Assembly: GCF_050122995.1 (NCBI RefSeq)
Contig: NZ_JBNLIA010000003.1
Span: 186,001 to 250,000, forward strand
Direction of reading: 5' to 3'
Source: Haloparvum alkalitolerans
GTDB taxonomy: Archaea > Halobacteriota > Halobacteria > Halobacteriales > Haloferacaceae
Length of the DNA stretch: 64,000 nt
Of this stretch, positions 42,725-50,990 are shown in pieces. Within the stretch, counting starts at the first letter, position 1. Each line of letters opens with the position of its first letter. The translations under genes were made by a program, and so were the position numbers. The notes below the pieces were generated by a model. The model worked only from the letters and a program-made list of their open reading frames with translations, was not told the origin of the DNA and did no database searches.

Positions 42725-43075
42725 TCAGAACCGGTCCGCGAGCTCGCCGCGCAGGTCGTCGAGGTCCACGTCCTTCATCGCGAGCAGCACCAGCAGGTGG
42801 TAGACCAGGTCCGCGCTCTCGGCGGTCAGCTCCTCGCGGTCGTCGTCCTTCGCGGCGAGGATTGTCTCGGTCGCCTCCTCGCCGATCTTCTCGAGCACCT
42901 CGTTTTCGCCCTTCTCGTGGGTGAACAGCGAGGCGGTGTACGACCCCTCGGGGAGTTCGCGCTTCCGGGCCTCGATGGTCGCGAACAGGTCATCGAGCAC
43001 GGCGTCGGGGAGCTGCTCGGCCGCGTCCTCGGCGACCGTGGTTCCATCGTCGGCCCCCGGCTCCGGGTCGCTCAC
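42725..43075 (-). CDS. hisE: Phosphoribosyl-ATP pyrophosphatase HisE
   Basis: Hydrolyses phosphoribosyl-ATP to phosphoribosyl-AMP in histidine synthesis. The 116-residue protein has the MazG-like helices with KIGEEATETILAAK and ESADLVYHLLVLLAMKD, where the acidic residues bind metal. The N-terminus is an acidic extension. The GTG at 43075 overlaps the pdxT stop by 4 bp (GTGA), so translation is coupled. The hisH gene lies elsewhere in the window (50298-50957); the his genes are scattered, as usual in haloarchaea. Confidence 0.94.
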   Translation of the reverse strand: MSDPEPGADDGTTVAEDAAEQLPDAVLDDLFATIEARKRELPEGSYTASLFTHEKGENEVLEKIGEEATETILAAKDDDREELTAESADLVYHLLVLLAMKDVDLDDLRGELADRF

Positions 43076-43671
43076 GCCTCCACCTCCGCGTGCTCGTCCG
43101 GGAAGAAGGCGAGCTCGTGGATCCGGTCGTCGCCCGTCAGTTCGGGGTGGAAGGAGGTACCGACGATCGGTCCCTGCCGGACCAGCACCGGTCGGTCCTC
43201 GACGGTCGCGAGCGTCGTCACGTCGTCGCCCACCTCGTCGATCAGCGGCGCGCGGATGAACACCGCGGGGAACGGCTCGTCGAGACCCGCCACGTCGATA
43301 CGCGCCTCGAAGGAGTCCTTCTGTCGGCCGAACGCGTTGCGGTCGACGGTCACGTCGAGCAGGCCCAGGGGGTCGACCCGCTCGTCCTTCGCGTCCCGGG
43401 AGCAGACGATCAGGCCGGCACAGGTCGCCAGGACGGGCTTGTCGGCCGCGACGTGGTCGCGGATCTCCGGCGCGATCCCCTCGCGGTGGATCAGCCGGGA
43501 GATGGTGGTCGACTCGCCGCCCGGCATGCACAGCACGTCGCAGTCCGGGACGAGCCCCGCGGCCCGGATCTCCACGACCTCCGCCTCCTCGCCGTGCGCG
43601 GCGGCCGCGTGCCGGATCGCGTCGGCGTGCTCGCTCACGTCGCCCTGCACGGCGATGACGCCTGCCTTCAT
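43072..43671 (-). CDS. pdxT: Pyridoxal 5'-phosphate synthase glutaminase subunit PdxT
   Basis: Supplies ammonia from glutamine to PdxS for PLP synthesis. The 199-residue protein has CPGGESTTIS (oxyanion strand), TCAGLI with the nucleophilic Cys, and SFHPELTGDDR with the catalytic His and Glu of the class I glutaminase. The ATG at 43671 starts MKAGVIAVQGDVSEH, the family N-terminus. The partner gene pdxS is not in the window. It overlaps hisE by 4 bp, an unusual coupling of PLP and histidine genes. Confidence 0.96.
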   Translation of the reverse strand: MKAGVIAVQGDVSEHADAIRHAAAAHGEEAEVVEIRAAGLVPDCDVLCMPGGESTTISRLIHREGIAPEIRDHVAADKPVLATCAGLIVCSRDAKDERVDPLGLLDVTVDRNAFGRQKDSFEARIDVAGLDEPFPAVFIRAPLIDEVGDDVTTLATVEDRPVLVRQGPIVGTSFHPELTGDDRIHELAFFPDEHAEVEA

Positions 43672-43813
43672 GTGCGAACGTGCGGCGGGGACGTGCAAAA
43701 AGGGCGCGCTCGCTGGCGGCGCTCACGGGAGACGCTCACGGGGAACGATCACGAGGGCCGCTCGACGACCCGGCGGCTCGCGAGGGGTCGCGGCCGCGTC
43801 GAAAAGGGAAGAC

Positions 43814-43975
43814 TCAGACCGCCAGCGAGACGATCTGGACGAAGACGCCGAAGAGGACGGCGAACGCCAGCACCGTCTTGGGGTCGATCCTGATGGCGTT
43901 GCGGTCCTCGGACTCGAAGTAGCGGACGAGGCCCGCACTGGACATCAGGCCGCCGGAGTTCTGACCACTGCTCAT
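43814..43975 (-). CDS. secG: Preprotein translocase subunit SecG/Sec61-beta
   Basis: A 53-residue tail-anchored protein of the archaeal Sec61-beta family. It reads MSSGQNSGGLMSSAGLVRYF, then a charged linker EDRNAIRIDPKTV and one membrane helix LAFAVLFGVFVQIVSLAV at the C-terminus. The ATG at 43975 gives the family's short start. It is the accessory beta subunit of the SecYEG channel; SecY and SecE are not in the window. Confidence 0.93.
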   Translation of the reverse strand: MSSGQNSGGLMSSAGLVRYFESEDRNAIRIDPKTVLAFAVLFGVFVQIVSLAV

Positions 43976-44121
43976 ACACGGCTCTGCGCCGCGCATCCGC
44001 CTAAACGTTTCGTCTCCGTCGAGTCGCGGCCGCCGCGGGCGGGGCCCTCGGCCGCTCGTGCAGGGGTCGTGGACGGGTGGGAAACCCTTATGCGCGCGCC
44101 GCGGTTACCCGTGTTCGCACA

Positions 44122-44391
44122 ATGACCGTTCGACTCCTGGACTTCTACGCCGACTGGTGTGGCCCGTGTAAGACGCAGGACCCGATCCTCGAGGAGATCG
44201 TCGAGGAGCGCGGGGACGCCTTCGAACTGCAGAAGGTGAACGTCGACGAGGAGCAGGACGTCGCCAACCAGTACTCGGTCCGCTCGCTGCCGACGCTGAT
44301 CGTCGAGAACGACGACGGCGTCGTCGACCGCTTCGTCGGCGTCACCCAGAAGGAAGACATCGACGCGGCGCTGAGCGAAGCCGGCGCCTGA
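44122..44391 (+). CDS. Thioredoxin
   Basis: An 89-residue thioredoxin with the active site YADWCGPCKTQDP at about residues 9-21 and the cis-proline region SLPTLIVEN. It reduces disulfides in the cytosol. The ATG at 44122 was chosen since MTVRLLDFYADWCGPC is the natural start; a TATA-like cttatg lies 20-25 bp upstream with a gaaacc BRE-like element before it. It is followed on the same strand by the ribosomal protein gene, with a separate promoter. Confidence 0.94.
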   Translation: MTVRLLDFYADWCGPCKTQDPILEEIVEERGDAFELQKVNVDEEQDVANQYSVRSLPTLIVENDDGVVDRFVGVTQKEDIDAALSEAGA

Positions 44392-44430
44392 AGTCGGTTT
44401 TTCGGCCCGTCTCGCCGGACTCGTCTCGCA

Positions 44431-44440
44431 AGCTTTTACA
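44431..44440 (+). promoter_or_regulatory. TATA-like element of the L40e gene
   Basis: agcttttaca lies 24-33 bp before the ATG at 44464, suggesting a leaderless message separate from thioredoxin. Confidence 0.5.
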
Positions 44441-44463
44441 GCGCCCGCGCACTCTCACTCCAC

Positions 44464-44613
44464 ATGGCCAGTTTCGACGCCGCGGAACGACGCAACCTCG
44501 ACCGACAGATCTGCATGCGCTGTAACGCCCGCAACGCCTCCGAGGCGAACCGCTGCCGCAAGTGCGGCTACACGAAGCTTCGCCCGAAGGCGAAGGAACG
44601 CCGCGCGGCGTAA
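44464..44613 (+). CDS. rpl40e: 50S ribosomal protein L40e
   Basis: A 49-residue zinc-ribbon ribosomal protein. It reads MASFDAAERRNLDRQICMRC, with CxxC pairs CMRC and CRKC and the basic tail LRPKAKERRAA. In eukaryotes L40 is made as a ubiquitin fusion; archaea have it alone. The gene is short enough to be missed by length filters, but start, zinc site and tail all match the family. Confidence 0.96.
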   Translation: MASFDAAERRNLDRQICMRCNARNASEANRCRKCGYTKLRPKAKERRAA

Positions 44614-44688
44614 TCGGGCGACCGCGGCCGCGATTCTCCCGACACCGAACCTCGCCAGCGACCGCGTCGAGGCGACCGCTATCGACCG

Positions 44689-45315
44689 CTACTCCTCGGG
44701 GTACTTCGGCTCCCGACGCGCCGCGCGCTCGCGGGCTCGGGCGATGACCTCGCGGACCGTGTCGCCGCCCTCGCTCTCGCGGTAGGGGTCGCCGTGGCCC
44801 GGATACATCGCCGTCACCGACTCCGGAAGCCGGTCGAGGATCTCGTCGAGGCTCTCGATGAGGCGCTCCCGGGACTGGCCCGCCATGTCGGTGCGGCCGA
44901 AGGAGCCGTCGTCGAACGCGCCGTCGTTGTACACGACCACGTCGCCGCTGTAGACCCGTCTCTCGCCGAGGAACGCGACGTGGTCGGTGGCGTGGCCCGG
45001 CGTGTAGACGACCTCGCAGGCCTCGTCGCCGATCAGGACCTCGTCGCCGTCGTCGAGCGCGACGTCGCGGCGCGGATGGTCGCCGTAGGCGTACAGGTCG
45101 GCGTCGAACGCGTCGAGCACCGCGTCGAGTTCCCCGACGTGGTCGCCGTGCTGGTGGGTCAACACGACGCGGTCGAGGTCGGCGACGTGGTCGGCGACGA
45201 CCGCCTCGACGCCCGGCATCGTTCCGGCGTCGACGAGCGTGGTTGCCTCGCCCTCGGCGAGGTACGCGTTGCAGGTGAACGCCTCGGCGTCCGCGGTGAC
45301 GTTTCGCGGTTCCAT
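44689..45315 (-). CDS. Metallo-beta-lactamase fold hydrolase (glyoxalase II-like)
   Basis: A 208-residue hydrolase with the zinc motif THQHGDHVGEL (HxHxDH), then YTPGHATDHVAF with the third His, SGDVVVYNDG with the bridging Asp and MYPGHGDPY with the last His. The arrangement resembles glyoxalase II and related thioester hydrolases. The substrate is unknown. Its start lies next to a tandem repeat region (45350-45554), which forms the divergent gap to the DUF5786 gene. Confidence 0.9.
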   Translation of the reverse strand: MEPRNVTADAEAFTCNAYLAEGEATTLVDAGTMPGVEAVVADHVADLDRVVLTHQHGDHVGELDAVLDAFDADLYAYGDHPRRDVALDDGDEVLIGDEACEVVYTPGHATDHVAFLGERRVYSGDVVVYNDGAFDDGSFGRTDMAGQSRERLIESLDEILDRLPESVTAMYPGHGDPYRESEGGDTVREVIARARERAARREPKYPEE

Positions 45316-45349
45316 GTCGCGTCTTTGGCGCGGCCGTCGTAAAAGTGGA

Positions 45350-45554
45350 CGCGGTCGTGGGGGCGCAGTCGTGAAGGCGCGGTCGTGGGGGCGCAGTCGT
45401 GAAGCGCGGTCGTGGGGACGCAGTCGTGAAGCGCGGTCGTGGGGGCGCAGTCGTGAAGGCGCGGTCGTGGGGGCGCAGTCGTGAAGCGCGGTCGTGGGGA
45501 CGCAGTCGTGAAGCGCGGTCGTGAGGGCGCAGTCGTGGGGCGCGGTCGTGGGGC
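45350..45554. repeat. Intergenic tandem repeat of about 26-28 bp units
   Basis: Eight copies of gcggtcgtg alternate with seven copies of cagtcgtg, giving units such as gcggtcgtgggggcgcagtc then gtgaag, with small length changes. No spacers occur, so it is not a CRISPR. It fills most of the divergent gap between the MBL gene and the DUF5786 gene. Confidence 0.9.
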
Positions 45555-45607
45555 GTGTTCACATCGTCCCGGGGGTTTTTCCGTGCTGATCGTCTATACG
45601 CAAGTGT

Positions 45608-45787
45608 ATGGGCTTTGGGAGCTACGATGAATCCGAACAGGAGAACCAGGACCTCGACGCCGACTTCGAGAACGACGACGGCGTCCGAACGTCTCAGGCC
45701 TCCCACGAGGGAGACATCAACTTCGAGAACGGCGCCTCGAACGACGAACTCCTCGACAGACTGGCGGACATCAAGTCGGACGAATAG
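45608..45787 (+). CDS. DUF5786 family small acidic protein
   Basis: A 59-residue acidic protein reading MGFGSYDESEQENQDLDADF and ending SNDELLDRLADIKSDE. It matches the haloarchaeal DUF5786 family, function unknown, and is too short for most length filters. A tctatac TATA-like sequence lies just upstream. It directly precedes the DUF99 gene, whose GTG follows the TAG without a gap, so they are co-transcribed. Confidence 0.85.
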   Translation: MGFGSYDESEQENQDLDADFENDDGVRTSQASHEGDINFENGASNDELLDRLADIKSDE

Positions 45788-46342
45788 GTGAAACCGGGTA
45801 GCCGCTCGCTCGGGGTCGCCTTCCGCGACGCCGACGAGCGGAGCCGCATCGCGGGCGCCGTCGTCCGTGCCGACGGCGTCCTCGACGGACTCGCCTACGG
45901 CGGGTGCTCCGTGGGCGGTCGCGACGCGACCGCGAGCGTCGCCGCGCTTTTCGACAGACTCGACCGCGAGGACGTTCACCGAGTCCTCTGTGCGGGCGTC
46001 GCGCCCGCGTGGTTCAACCTGATCGACCTCGAGGCGCTTCACGAGACCGTGGACCGCCCGGTTCTCTCGGTCTCCTTCGAGGAGAGCGAGGGGCTGGCGG
46101 GGGCGCTCCGCGAACAGTTCTCCGGTGACGCGCTCGAGGACCGACTGGCGGTCTACCGGTCGCTGCCGCCGCGGCGGGCGGTCGCGGTCGGCGACCGGAC
46201 GCTGTACGTCCGCGCCGTCGGACTGGCCGACGCGGACGCGGCTGCGGTCGTCCGCGAACTGACGCGGGAGGGGCGCCGACCCGAACCGGTGCGGGCCGCC
46301 CGCATCGCCGCCCGGGCGTACCACGACGCGCCGGAGCGGTGA
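45788..46342 (+). CDS. DUF99 (endonuclease V-like) protein
   Basis: A 184-residue protein of the archaeal DUF99/UPF0215 family, distantly related to endonuclease V, which acts at deaminated purines. Visible parts: SLGVAFRDADERSRIAGAVV with an acidic site, and VHRVLCAGVAPAWFNLIDLEAL in the middle. It starts with GTG right after the DUF5786 stop. The uracil-DNA glycosylase gene follows 68 bp later on the same strand, which hints at a shared role in repair of deaminated bases. Activity has not been shown from sequence. Confidence 0.88.
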   Translation: MKPGSRSLGVAFRDADERSRIAGAVVRADGVLDGLAYGGCSVGGRDATASVAALFDRLDREDVHRVLCAGVAPAWFNLIDLEALHETVDRPVLSVSFEESEGLAGALREQFSGDALEDRLAVYRSLPPRRAVAVGDRTLYVRAVGLADADAAAVVRELTREGRRPEPVRAARIAARAYHDAPER

Positions 46343-46410
46343 CGTCCACCGGCGGCGGCCGCGCTCCCGAACCAACCCCGTTTTTGAGGCTCGGCCGCGC
46401 TCGGTCGAAC

Positions 46411-47028
46411 ATGAGCGACGACGCCCCCGCCCGAGGCCTCGACGACGACCTCTGCGTGCGCGAGTGCGAGCGCTGCCCAGCGCTCGTCGACTCCCGGAGC
46501 CGCATCGTCAACGGCGTCGGACCGACCGACGCGGCCCTGCTGTTCGTCGGCGAGGGGCCGGGCGCCACGGAGGACGAGGAAGGGGAGCCGTTCGTCGGCC
46601 GCTCCGGCGACGTGCTCGACGAGGCGCTCCGCGAGGCGGGGCTGGCGCGCGCGGACGTGCGGATCACCAACTGCGTCCGGTGCCGCCCGCCGGAGAATCG
46701 CGACCCGCGGAGCGAGGAGCTCGCGAACTGCCGGGGCTACCTCACCGAGGAGATCGACCGCGTCGACCCCGAGCTGATCGTTCCGCTCGGAAAGGTGCCG
46801 AGCGAGCATCTGCTCGACCGCGACGTGGCGATCACCTCGACGGCCGGCTCGGTCGTCGAGGCGCGCGTCGGCGGCGCGGCGCGGCGCGTCCTGCTGTGCG
46901 TCCACCCCGCGGCGACGCTGTACGACCGGAGCCAGCGCGAGGGGTTCTTCGAGGCGGTCGCGGAGGCGGCCGACCTCGCCGGCGCGACCGAAGGGACCGG
47001 CGGGCAGTCGCGACTGGGTGACTACTGA
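46411..47028 (+). CDS. Uracil-DNA glycosylase, Fe-S cluster type (family 4)
   Basis: Removes uracil from DNA. The 205-residue protein has the Fe-S cysteines (CVRECERC near the N-terminus, then NCVRCRPP and NCRGY), the active-site motif GEGPGATEDEEGEPFVGRSG and the second motif VHPAATLY. These match family 4 glycosylases of thermophiles and archaea. The ATG at 46411 fits. It is downstream of the DUF99 gene and upstream of a 28-bp tandem repeat region. Confidence 0.93.
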   Translation: MSDDAPARGLDDDLCVRECERCPALVDSRSRIVNGVGPTDAALLFVGEGPGATEDEEGEPFVGRSGDVLDEALREAGLARADVRITNCVRCRPPENRDPRSEELANCRGYLTEEIDRVDPELIVPLGKVPSEHLLDRDVAITSTAGSVVEARVGGAARRVLLCVHPAATLYDRSQREGFFEAVAEAADLAGATEGTGGQSRLGDY

Positions 47029-47049
47029 TCCCGAGCCGTCGATCAAAAA

Positions 47050-47133
47050 CGGCGGTTCCCGATCCGCCGACCGAAAGCCGCGGCTCCCGATCCGCCGACC
47101 GAAAGCCGCGGCTCCCGATCCGCCGACCGAAAA
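47050..47133. repeat. 28-bp tandem repeat, 3 copies
   Basis: Units ccgcggctcccgatccgccg followed by accgaaag at 47050, 47078 and 47106, the first slightly diverged. They lie 21 bp after the uracil glycosylase stop and just before a strong TATA-like element (47137-47146). Confidence 0.88.
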
Positions 47134-47136
47134 GAT

Positions 47137-47146
47137 CTTTATAAAC
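47137..47146 (+). promoter_or_regulatory. TATA-like element upstream of phnD
   Basis: ctttataaac is a strong TATA match 115-124 bp before the phnD ATG. A second candidate, actaaaaatg at 47231-47240, lies 21-30 bp before it. The first implies a leader of about 90 nt, the second a leaderless message. Confidence 0.45.
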
Positions 47147-47260
47147 AGCACGCGGCCGCTCCGTCCCGTTTGATCGTCGGTCGAGGGAGTATTGAGACGT
47201 ACGTTCGGCTCCGCTACAAACATAGAAAAGACTAAAAATGGTGCGTCGCTCTCAACACCC

Positions 47261-48322
47261 ATGTCCGACAACAGGTGGTCGGCGAATCGGCGCACGTTCC
47301 TCAAGACGACTGGCGTTGCCGGAGCCGTTGGGCTGGCGGGCTGTACCGGCGGCGACGACGGGTCCTCCGGCGGGACCGAGGACGGCTCGGGTGGCGGGAC
47401 CGAATCCGGCGGGACGACCGGCGAGGTCGCGGACACGCCCACCGCGCAGTTCATCCTCAACCCGGCCGAGGCGGACGTCGAGATCGAACAGCAGTACCAG
47501 CCGATGTTCGAGTACCTCGAGTCCGAGGTCGACGTGGAGATCGAGTCGGAGCGCGCGGCCAGCTACACCGCGACGCTTCAGTCGATGCGCAACGACCAGG
47601 GCGAGATCGCGGACATCTCCCCCTCGGCCGTCATCGCGGGCGAAGGCGTCGTCGACGTGGTCGGCATCCGCATCGCGTACGGTGCGGCCCAGTACTTCTC
47701 GACGATCACCACGACGCCGGACAGCGGCATCGGCGGACTCGCTGACCTCGAGGGCGAACAGATCAACTTCGGCGACATCCTCTCGGTCTCCGGGACGCTC
47801 GTGCCGCTGACGATACTGCAAGACGCCGGCCTCGACGTCGGGACCGCACCGGACGGGGACGCGGAAGACTTCGAAGCCGCCTACTCGGATCACACCACCT
47901 CCCGCACCCAGATGGTCAATCGCGAGGACGTGGCGGCCGCGTGTACGGGCGCGTTCTCCTCGGCGCCCTACGTCCCGCAGGAACAGTTCGAGGAGATGTC
48001 CCAGGACTTCGTCGACATCTCCGCGGAGTACAGCGGTGCCGGCGACGCGATCGAGGAGGAGGGCGTCGAGCTCGAACTCCTCGCCGTCTCCGACCCCATC
48101 CCGCGTGCGCCGCTCGTGACCCGGAGCAACTGGGATAGCCCGGTCAAAGCCGAGATCGAGGAGGCGATCCTCAACGTGACCGAGGAGGACCTCAGCCACG
48201 GCGAGGACTACGAGGGCGAGCCGCTATGGTTCACCGGCGTCGAGGACGGGTCCATCGAGGACTACGAGATGATCCGGACCGTGATGGACGAACTCGGTCT
48301 CGAGTTCGAAGACCTTTCCTAA
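47261..48322 (+). CDS. phnD: Phosphonate/phosphate ABC transporter binding lipoprotein PhnD-type
   Basis: A 353-residue solute-binding lipoprotein. NRRTFLKTT gives the twin Arg and LAGC (about residue 26-29) the lipobox, so it is Tat-exported and anchored. A Gly/Ser/Glu-rich linker follows, then the PhnD-like fold starting FILNPAEADVEIEQQYQPMFEYL, with IADISPSAVIAGEG and VSGTLVPLTILQDAGL. The substrate could be phosphonate, phosphite or phosphate esters. It begins the phnDCE operon. Confidence 0.9.
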   Translation: MSDNRWSANRRTFLKTTGVAGAVGLAGCTGGDDGSSGGTEDGSGGGTESGGTTGEVADTPTAQFILNPAEADVEIEQQYQPMFEYLESEVDVEIESERAASYTATLQSMRNDQGEIADISPSAVIAGEGVVDVVGIRIAYGAAQYFSTITTTPDSGIGGLADLEGEQINFGDILSVSGTLVPLTILQDAGLDVGTAPDGDAEDFEAAYSDHTTSRTQMVNREDVAAACTGAFSSAPYVPQEQFEEMSQDFVDISAEYSGAGDAIEEEGVELELLAVSDPIPRAPLVTRSNWDSPVKAEIEEAILNVTEEDLSHGEDYEGEPLWFTGVEDGSIEDYEMIRTVMDELGLEFEDLS

Positions 48323-48351
48323 CCCCTCGATTAACCCCTCTTACACCCTAC

Positions 48352-49125
48352 ATGAGTCGTATTACAGTCGACGGTCTCACCAAACATTACGGTGAAACTG
48401 TCGCGTTGAACGACGTCTCTTTCGAGATCCCGTCCGGCGAGTTCGTGATCGTCCTCGGCGTCTCGGGATCGGGAAAGTCGACCCTGCTGCGGTGTATGAA
48501 CGGGTTGACCCCGATCACCAGCGGCGAGGTACGCATCGACGGAACACCGGTCACGCAGCCCCGTAACGACACGGCGATGATCTTCCAGCAGCACAACATC
48601 ATCGGGCAGCTCAGCGCGTACGGTAACGCGTTGACCGGCGCGCTCAACCGAAACGGGTTCCTCCAGAGCCTCCTCCAGTTCCAGCCGAAGGCCGACAAGT
48701 ATCAGGCGCTCCAGGCGCTCGAGACCGTCGGCCTGCTCGACGAGGCGCGTCAGCGCGCCAGTCAGATGTCCGGCGGACAGCAGCAGCGCGTCGGCATCGC
48801 CCGCGCGCTCGTTCAGAACCCGGACATCATGCTGGCCGACGAGCCGGTCGCGAGCCTCGACCCGGGAAGCGCCCAGCAAGTGATGGGCTACCTCCGGACC
48901 GCGGCCGAGCGCCGCGGGCTCACCTCCGTCAGTAGCCTCCACCAGGTGAACCTCGCCCGGAAGTTCGGCGAGCGATTCATCGGACTCCGCGACGGCGAGA
49001 AGGTGTTCGACGGCTACCGCGACGAGGTGACGATGGACGTGATCGACGAGATCTACGGCGACATCGACACCGAGGGCATGTTCGCGGAGACGGACGAGGA
49101 CACGGAATCGGAGGCGACAGCATGA
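48352..49125 (+). CDS. phnC: Phosphonate-type ABC transporter ATPase PhnC
   Basis: A 257-residue ABC ATPase: Walker A GVSGSGKST, Q-loop FQQHNIIGQL, signature MSGGQQQRVGIARAL, Walker B IMLADEPVASLDP and H-loop SSLHQVNLA. It is closest in layout to PhnC. It lies 29 bp after phnD and overlaps phnE by 4 bp (ATGA), so it is part of one operon. The ATPase powers uptake through the single permease PhnE. Confidence 0.94.
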   Translation: MSRITVDGLTKHYGETVALNDVSFEIPSGEFVIVLGVSGSGKSTLLRCMNGLTPITSGEVRIDGTPVTQPRNDTAMIFQQHNIIGQLSAYGNALTGALNRNGFLQSLLQFQPKADKYQALQALETVGLLDEARQRASQMSGGQQQRVGIARALVQNPDIMLADEPVASLDPGSAQQVMGYLRTAAERRGLTSVSSLHQVNLARKFGERFIGLRDGEKVFDGYRDEVTMDVIDEIYGDIDTEGMFAETDEDTESEATA

Positions 49126-50189
49126 GCGGCGAGAGCGCGGCCGACGCGGCCGACGACCCGACCGATCCCGAGGACATCGACGCGAGCGACGTCAGCGGCG
49201 CCGTCACGGAGCAGTACGAGCGGATCGTCCGCGCACGCAAGGTGCGGGCGCTGCTGGCCGGCCTCCTGATCCTCGTGGTCGGCTACTTCTTCGCGAACGC
49301 GCTGTACGCCGTCGAGCTGTTGCAGGCGAACCTTCCCCAGTACTTCGGCACCTTCCTCGAGGCGCTGCAGGACTTCTTCCCCTTCCTCGTCAGCGTCGAG
49401 GGGTTCCCGTGGATCACGTTCAATCCCGGCGGGTTCCTGGAGTACTGGGCGTTCATCCAGGAGCGCAACCTCATCTACAACCCGGAGGCGTCGCTGACCG
49501 ACCCCAGCACGGGCGGTCCGCTGGCGCTGTTCGGTGAGGCCGGCATCACGCTCTCGATGGGCTTTGCCGGCACGATCATGGGCTTCCCGCTCGCGCTGCT
49601 GTTCGGCATCCTCGGCTCCGGCCGCGTGACGCCGTTCCCGTTCAACTTCATCTTCCGCGGCGTGATGTCCTCGATCCGCGCCATCCCGGCGCTGGTGTGG
49701 GCGCTCATCTACGTCCCCCTCGGCGGGATCGGCCCGACGACCGCGACGCTGGCCATCGCCACGGACACGATCGGGAACCTCGGTCGCCTGTTCACCGACG
49801 AACTGGAGGAGATCGAGGACGGTCCCATCGAGGCGATGCGCACCACGGGCGCGAACAAGCCGCAGATCATCGTCTTCGGGATGCTCTCGCAGGTGACGAC
49901 GCCCTTCATCGCGTGGACGCTGTACATCTTCGAGATCAACGTCCGGATCGCCGTCTCGCTCGGGATCATCGGCGGCGGCGGACTCGGACAGGTACTCAAC
50001 GTCCAGCAGGGGCTGTTCGCGTTCACCAACATGATGGCGACCATCCTCGTCATCCTCGTGTTGATCATCTCCGTCGAGATGTTCTCCCAGCGGCTCCGGT
50101 CCCGCCTCCGCGGCGAGGACGAGACGCAGGGGTTCATCGACCTACTGCTCGGCTTCCCGCAGCGGATGGCCGAGTCGCTGCTCAAGTAG
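49122..50189 (+). CDS. phnE: Phosphonate-type ABC transporter permease PhnE
   Basis: A 355-residue permease with an acidic cytosolic N-terminus (residues 1-35), a first membrane helix at about 43-65, and about five more. The EAA-type loop EAMRTTGANKPQIIVFGMLSQ, which docks to the ATPase, is present near the C-terminus. Its ATG overlaps phnC by 4 bp. Only one permease gene is found, so it should work as a homodimer. No C-P lyase genes are in the window, so phosphonate use is not shown. Confidence 0.93.
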   Translation: MSGESAADAADDPTDPEDIDASDVSGAVTEQYERIVRARKVRALLAGLLILVVGYFFANALYAVELLQANLPQYFGTFLEALQDFFPFLVSVEGFPWITFNPGGFLEYWAFIQERNLIYNPEASLTDPSTGGPLALFGEAGITLSMGFAGTIMGFPLALLFGILGSGRVTPFPFNFIFRGVMSSIRAIPALVWALIYVPLGGIGPTTATLAIATDTIGNLGRLFTDELEEIEDGPIEAMRTTGANKPQIIVFGMLSQVTTPFIAWTLYIFEINVRIAVSLGIIGGGGLGQVLNVQQGLFAFTNMMATILVILVLIISVEMFSQRLRSRLRGEDETQGFIDLLLGFPQRMAESLLK

Positions 50190-50297
50190 GTCGCCGCGGT
50201 CACGTTTTCTACCTCCTTGCGCCTGGTCGGCGAGTCCCGACGCCCCGCCGACTGCCCGAAGGGAAACCGCTTTTTCCCCGCTCGCCCGAGTATCGGT

Positions 50298-50957
50298 ATG
50301 AGCATCCCCGAGCCTCCCGCGGAGGCGCTCGCGGACGTGGTCGTGGTCGACTACGGCCTCGGCAACCTCCGGAGCGTCACCCGCGGGCTGGAGCGCGCCG
50401 GCGCGAGCGTGGAGATAACCGACGACGTCGACGCCTTCGCGGCCGCGGACGGCGTCGTCCTCCCCGGCGTGGGCGCGTTCCGCGAGGGGATGGAGAACGC
50501 CGGCCCCTACCGCGAGGCGCTCGTCGAACACGCCGAGGCCGGCCGCCCCCTGTTCGGCATCTGTCTCGGCATGCAGATGCTGCTCACCTCCAGCGAGGAG
50601 GCCGACCGGGAGGGGCAGGGCGACGTGGAGGGGTTAGACCTCATTCCGGGCACCAACCGCCGCTTCGAGGTGGACGAGAAGGTGCCCCACATGGGCTGGA
50701 ACGAGCTCCGCGTCGAGCGCGAACACCCCCTCGTCGCGGGCGTCGACGGCGAGCACGCCTACTTCGTCCACTCCTACTACGCGGACCCCGCGGCCGACGA
50801 CGCGGTGGTCGCCGCGACGGACTACGGCGTCCGCTTCCCGGCGGTCGTCGCCAACGAGACGGGCAACGTGTTCGGGACGCAGTTCCACCCCGAGAAGAGC
50901 GGCGAGACGGGGCTGCAGATTCTGCGGAACTTCGTCGAGTACTGCGCGGAGCAGTAG
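50298..50957 (+). CDS. hisH: Imidazole glycerol phosphate synthase glutaminase subunit HisH
   Basis: Supplies ammonia to HisF in histidine synthesis. The 219-residue class I glutaminase has LPGVGAFREGM, the nucleophile in FGICLGMQMLL, HSYYAD and the catalytic His/Glu in FGTQFHPEKSG. The ATG at 50298 was kept for the N-terminal ADVVVVDYGLGNLRSV. HisF is not in the window. It lies 108 bp after phnE on the same strand and probably has its own promoter. Confidence 0.96.
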   Translation: MSIPEPPAEALADVVVVDYGLGNLRSVTRGLERAGASVEITDDVDAFAAADGVVLPGVGAFREGMENAGPYREALVEHAEAGRPLFGICLGMQMLLTSSEEADREGQGDVEGLDLIPGTNRRFEVDEKVPHMGWNELRVEREHPLVAGVDGEHAYFVHSYYADPAADDAVVAATDYGVRFPAVVANETGNVFGTQFHPEKSGETGLQILRNFVEYCAEQ

Positions 50958-50990
50958 GGTTCGACGAATCGGGGCGGCGAGCGCGGCCCG

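Noticed and set aside
45350..45554. CRISPR array
   Set aside because: Units are contiguous with no unique spacers and vary in length; no cas gene is nearby.
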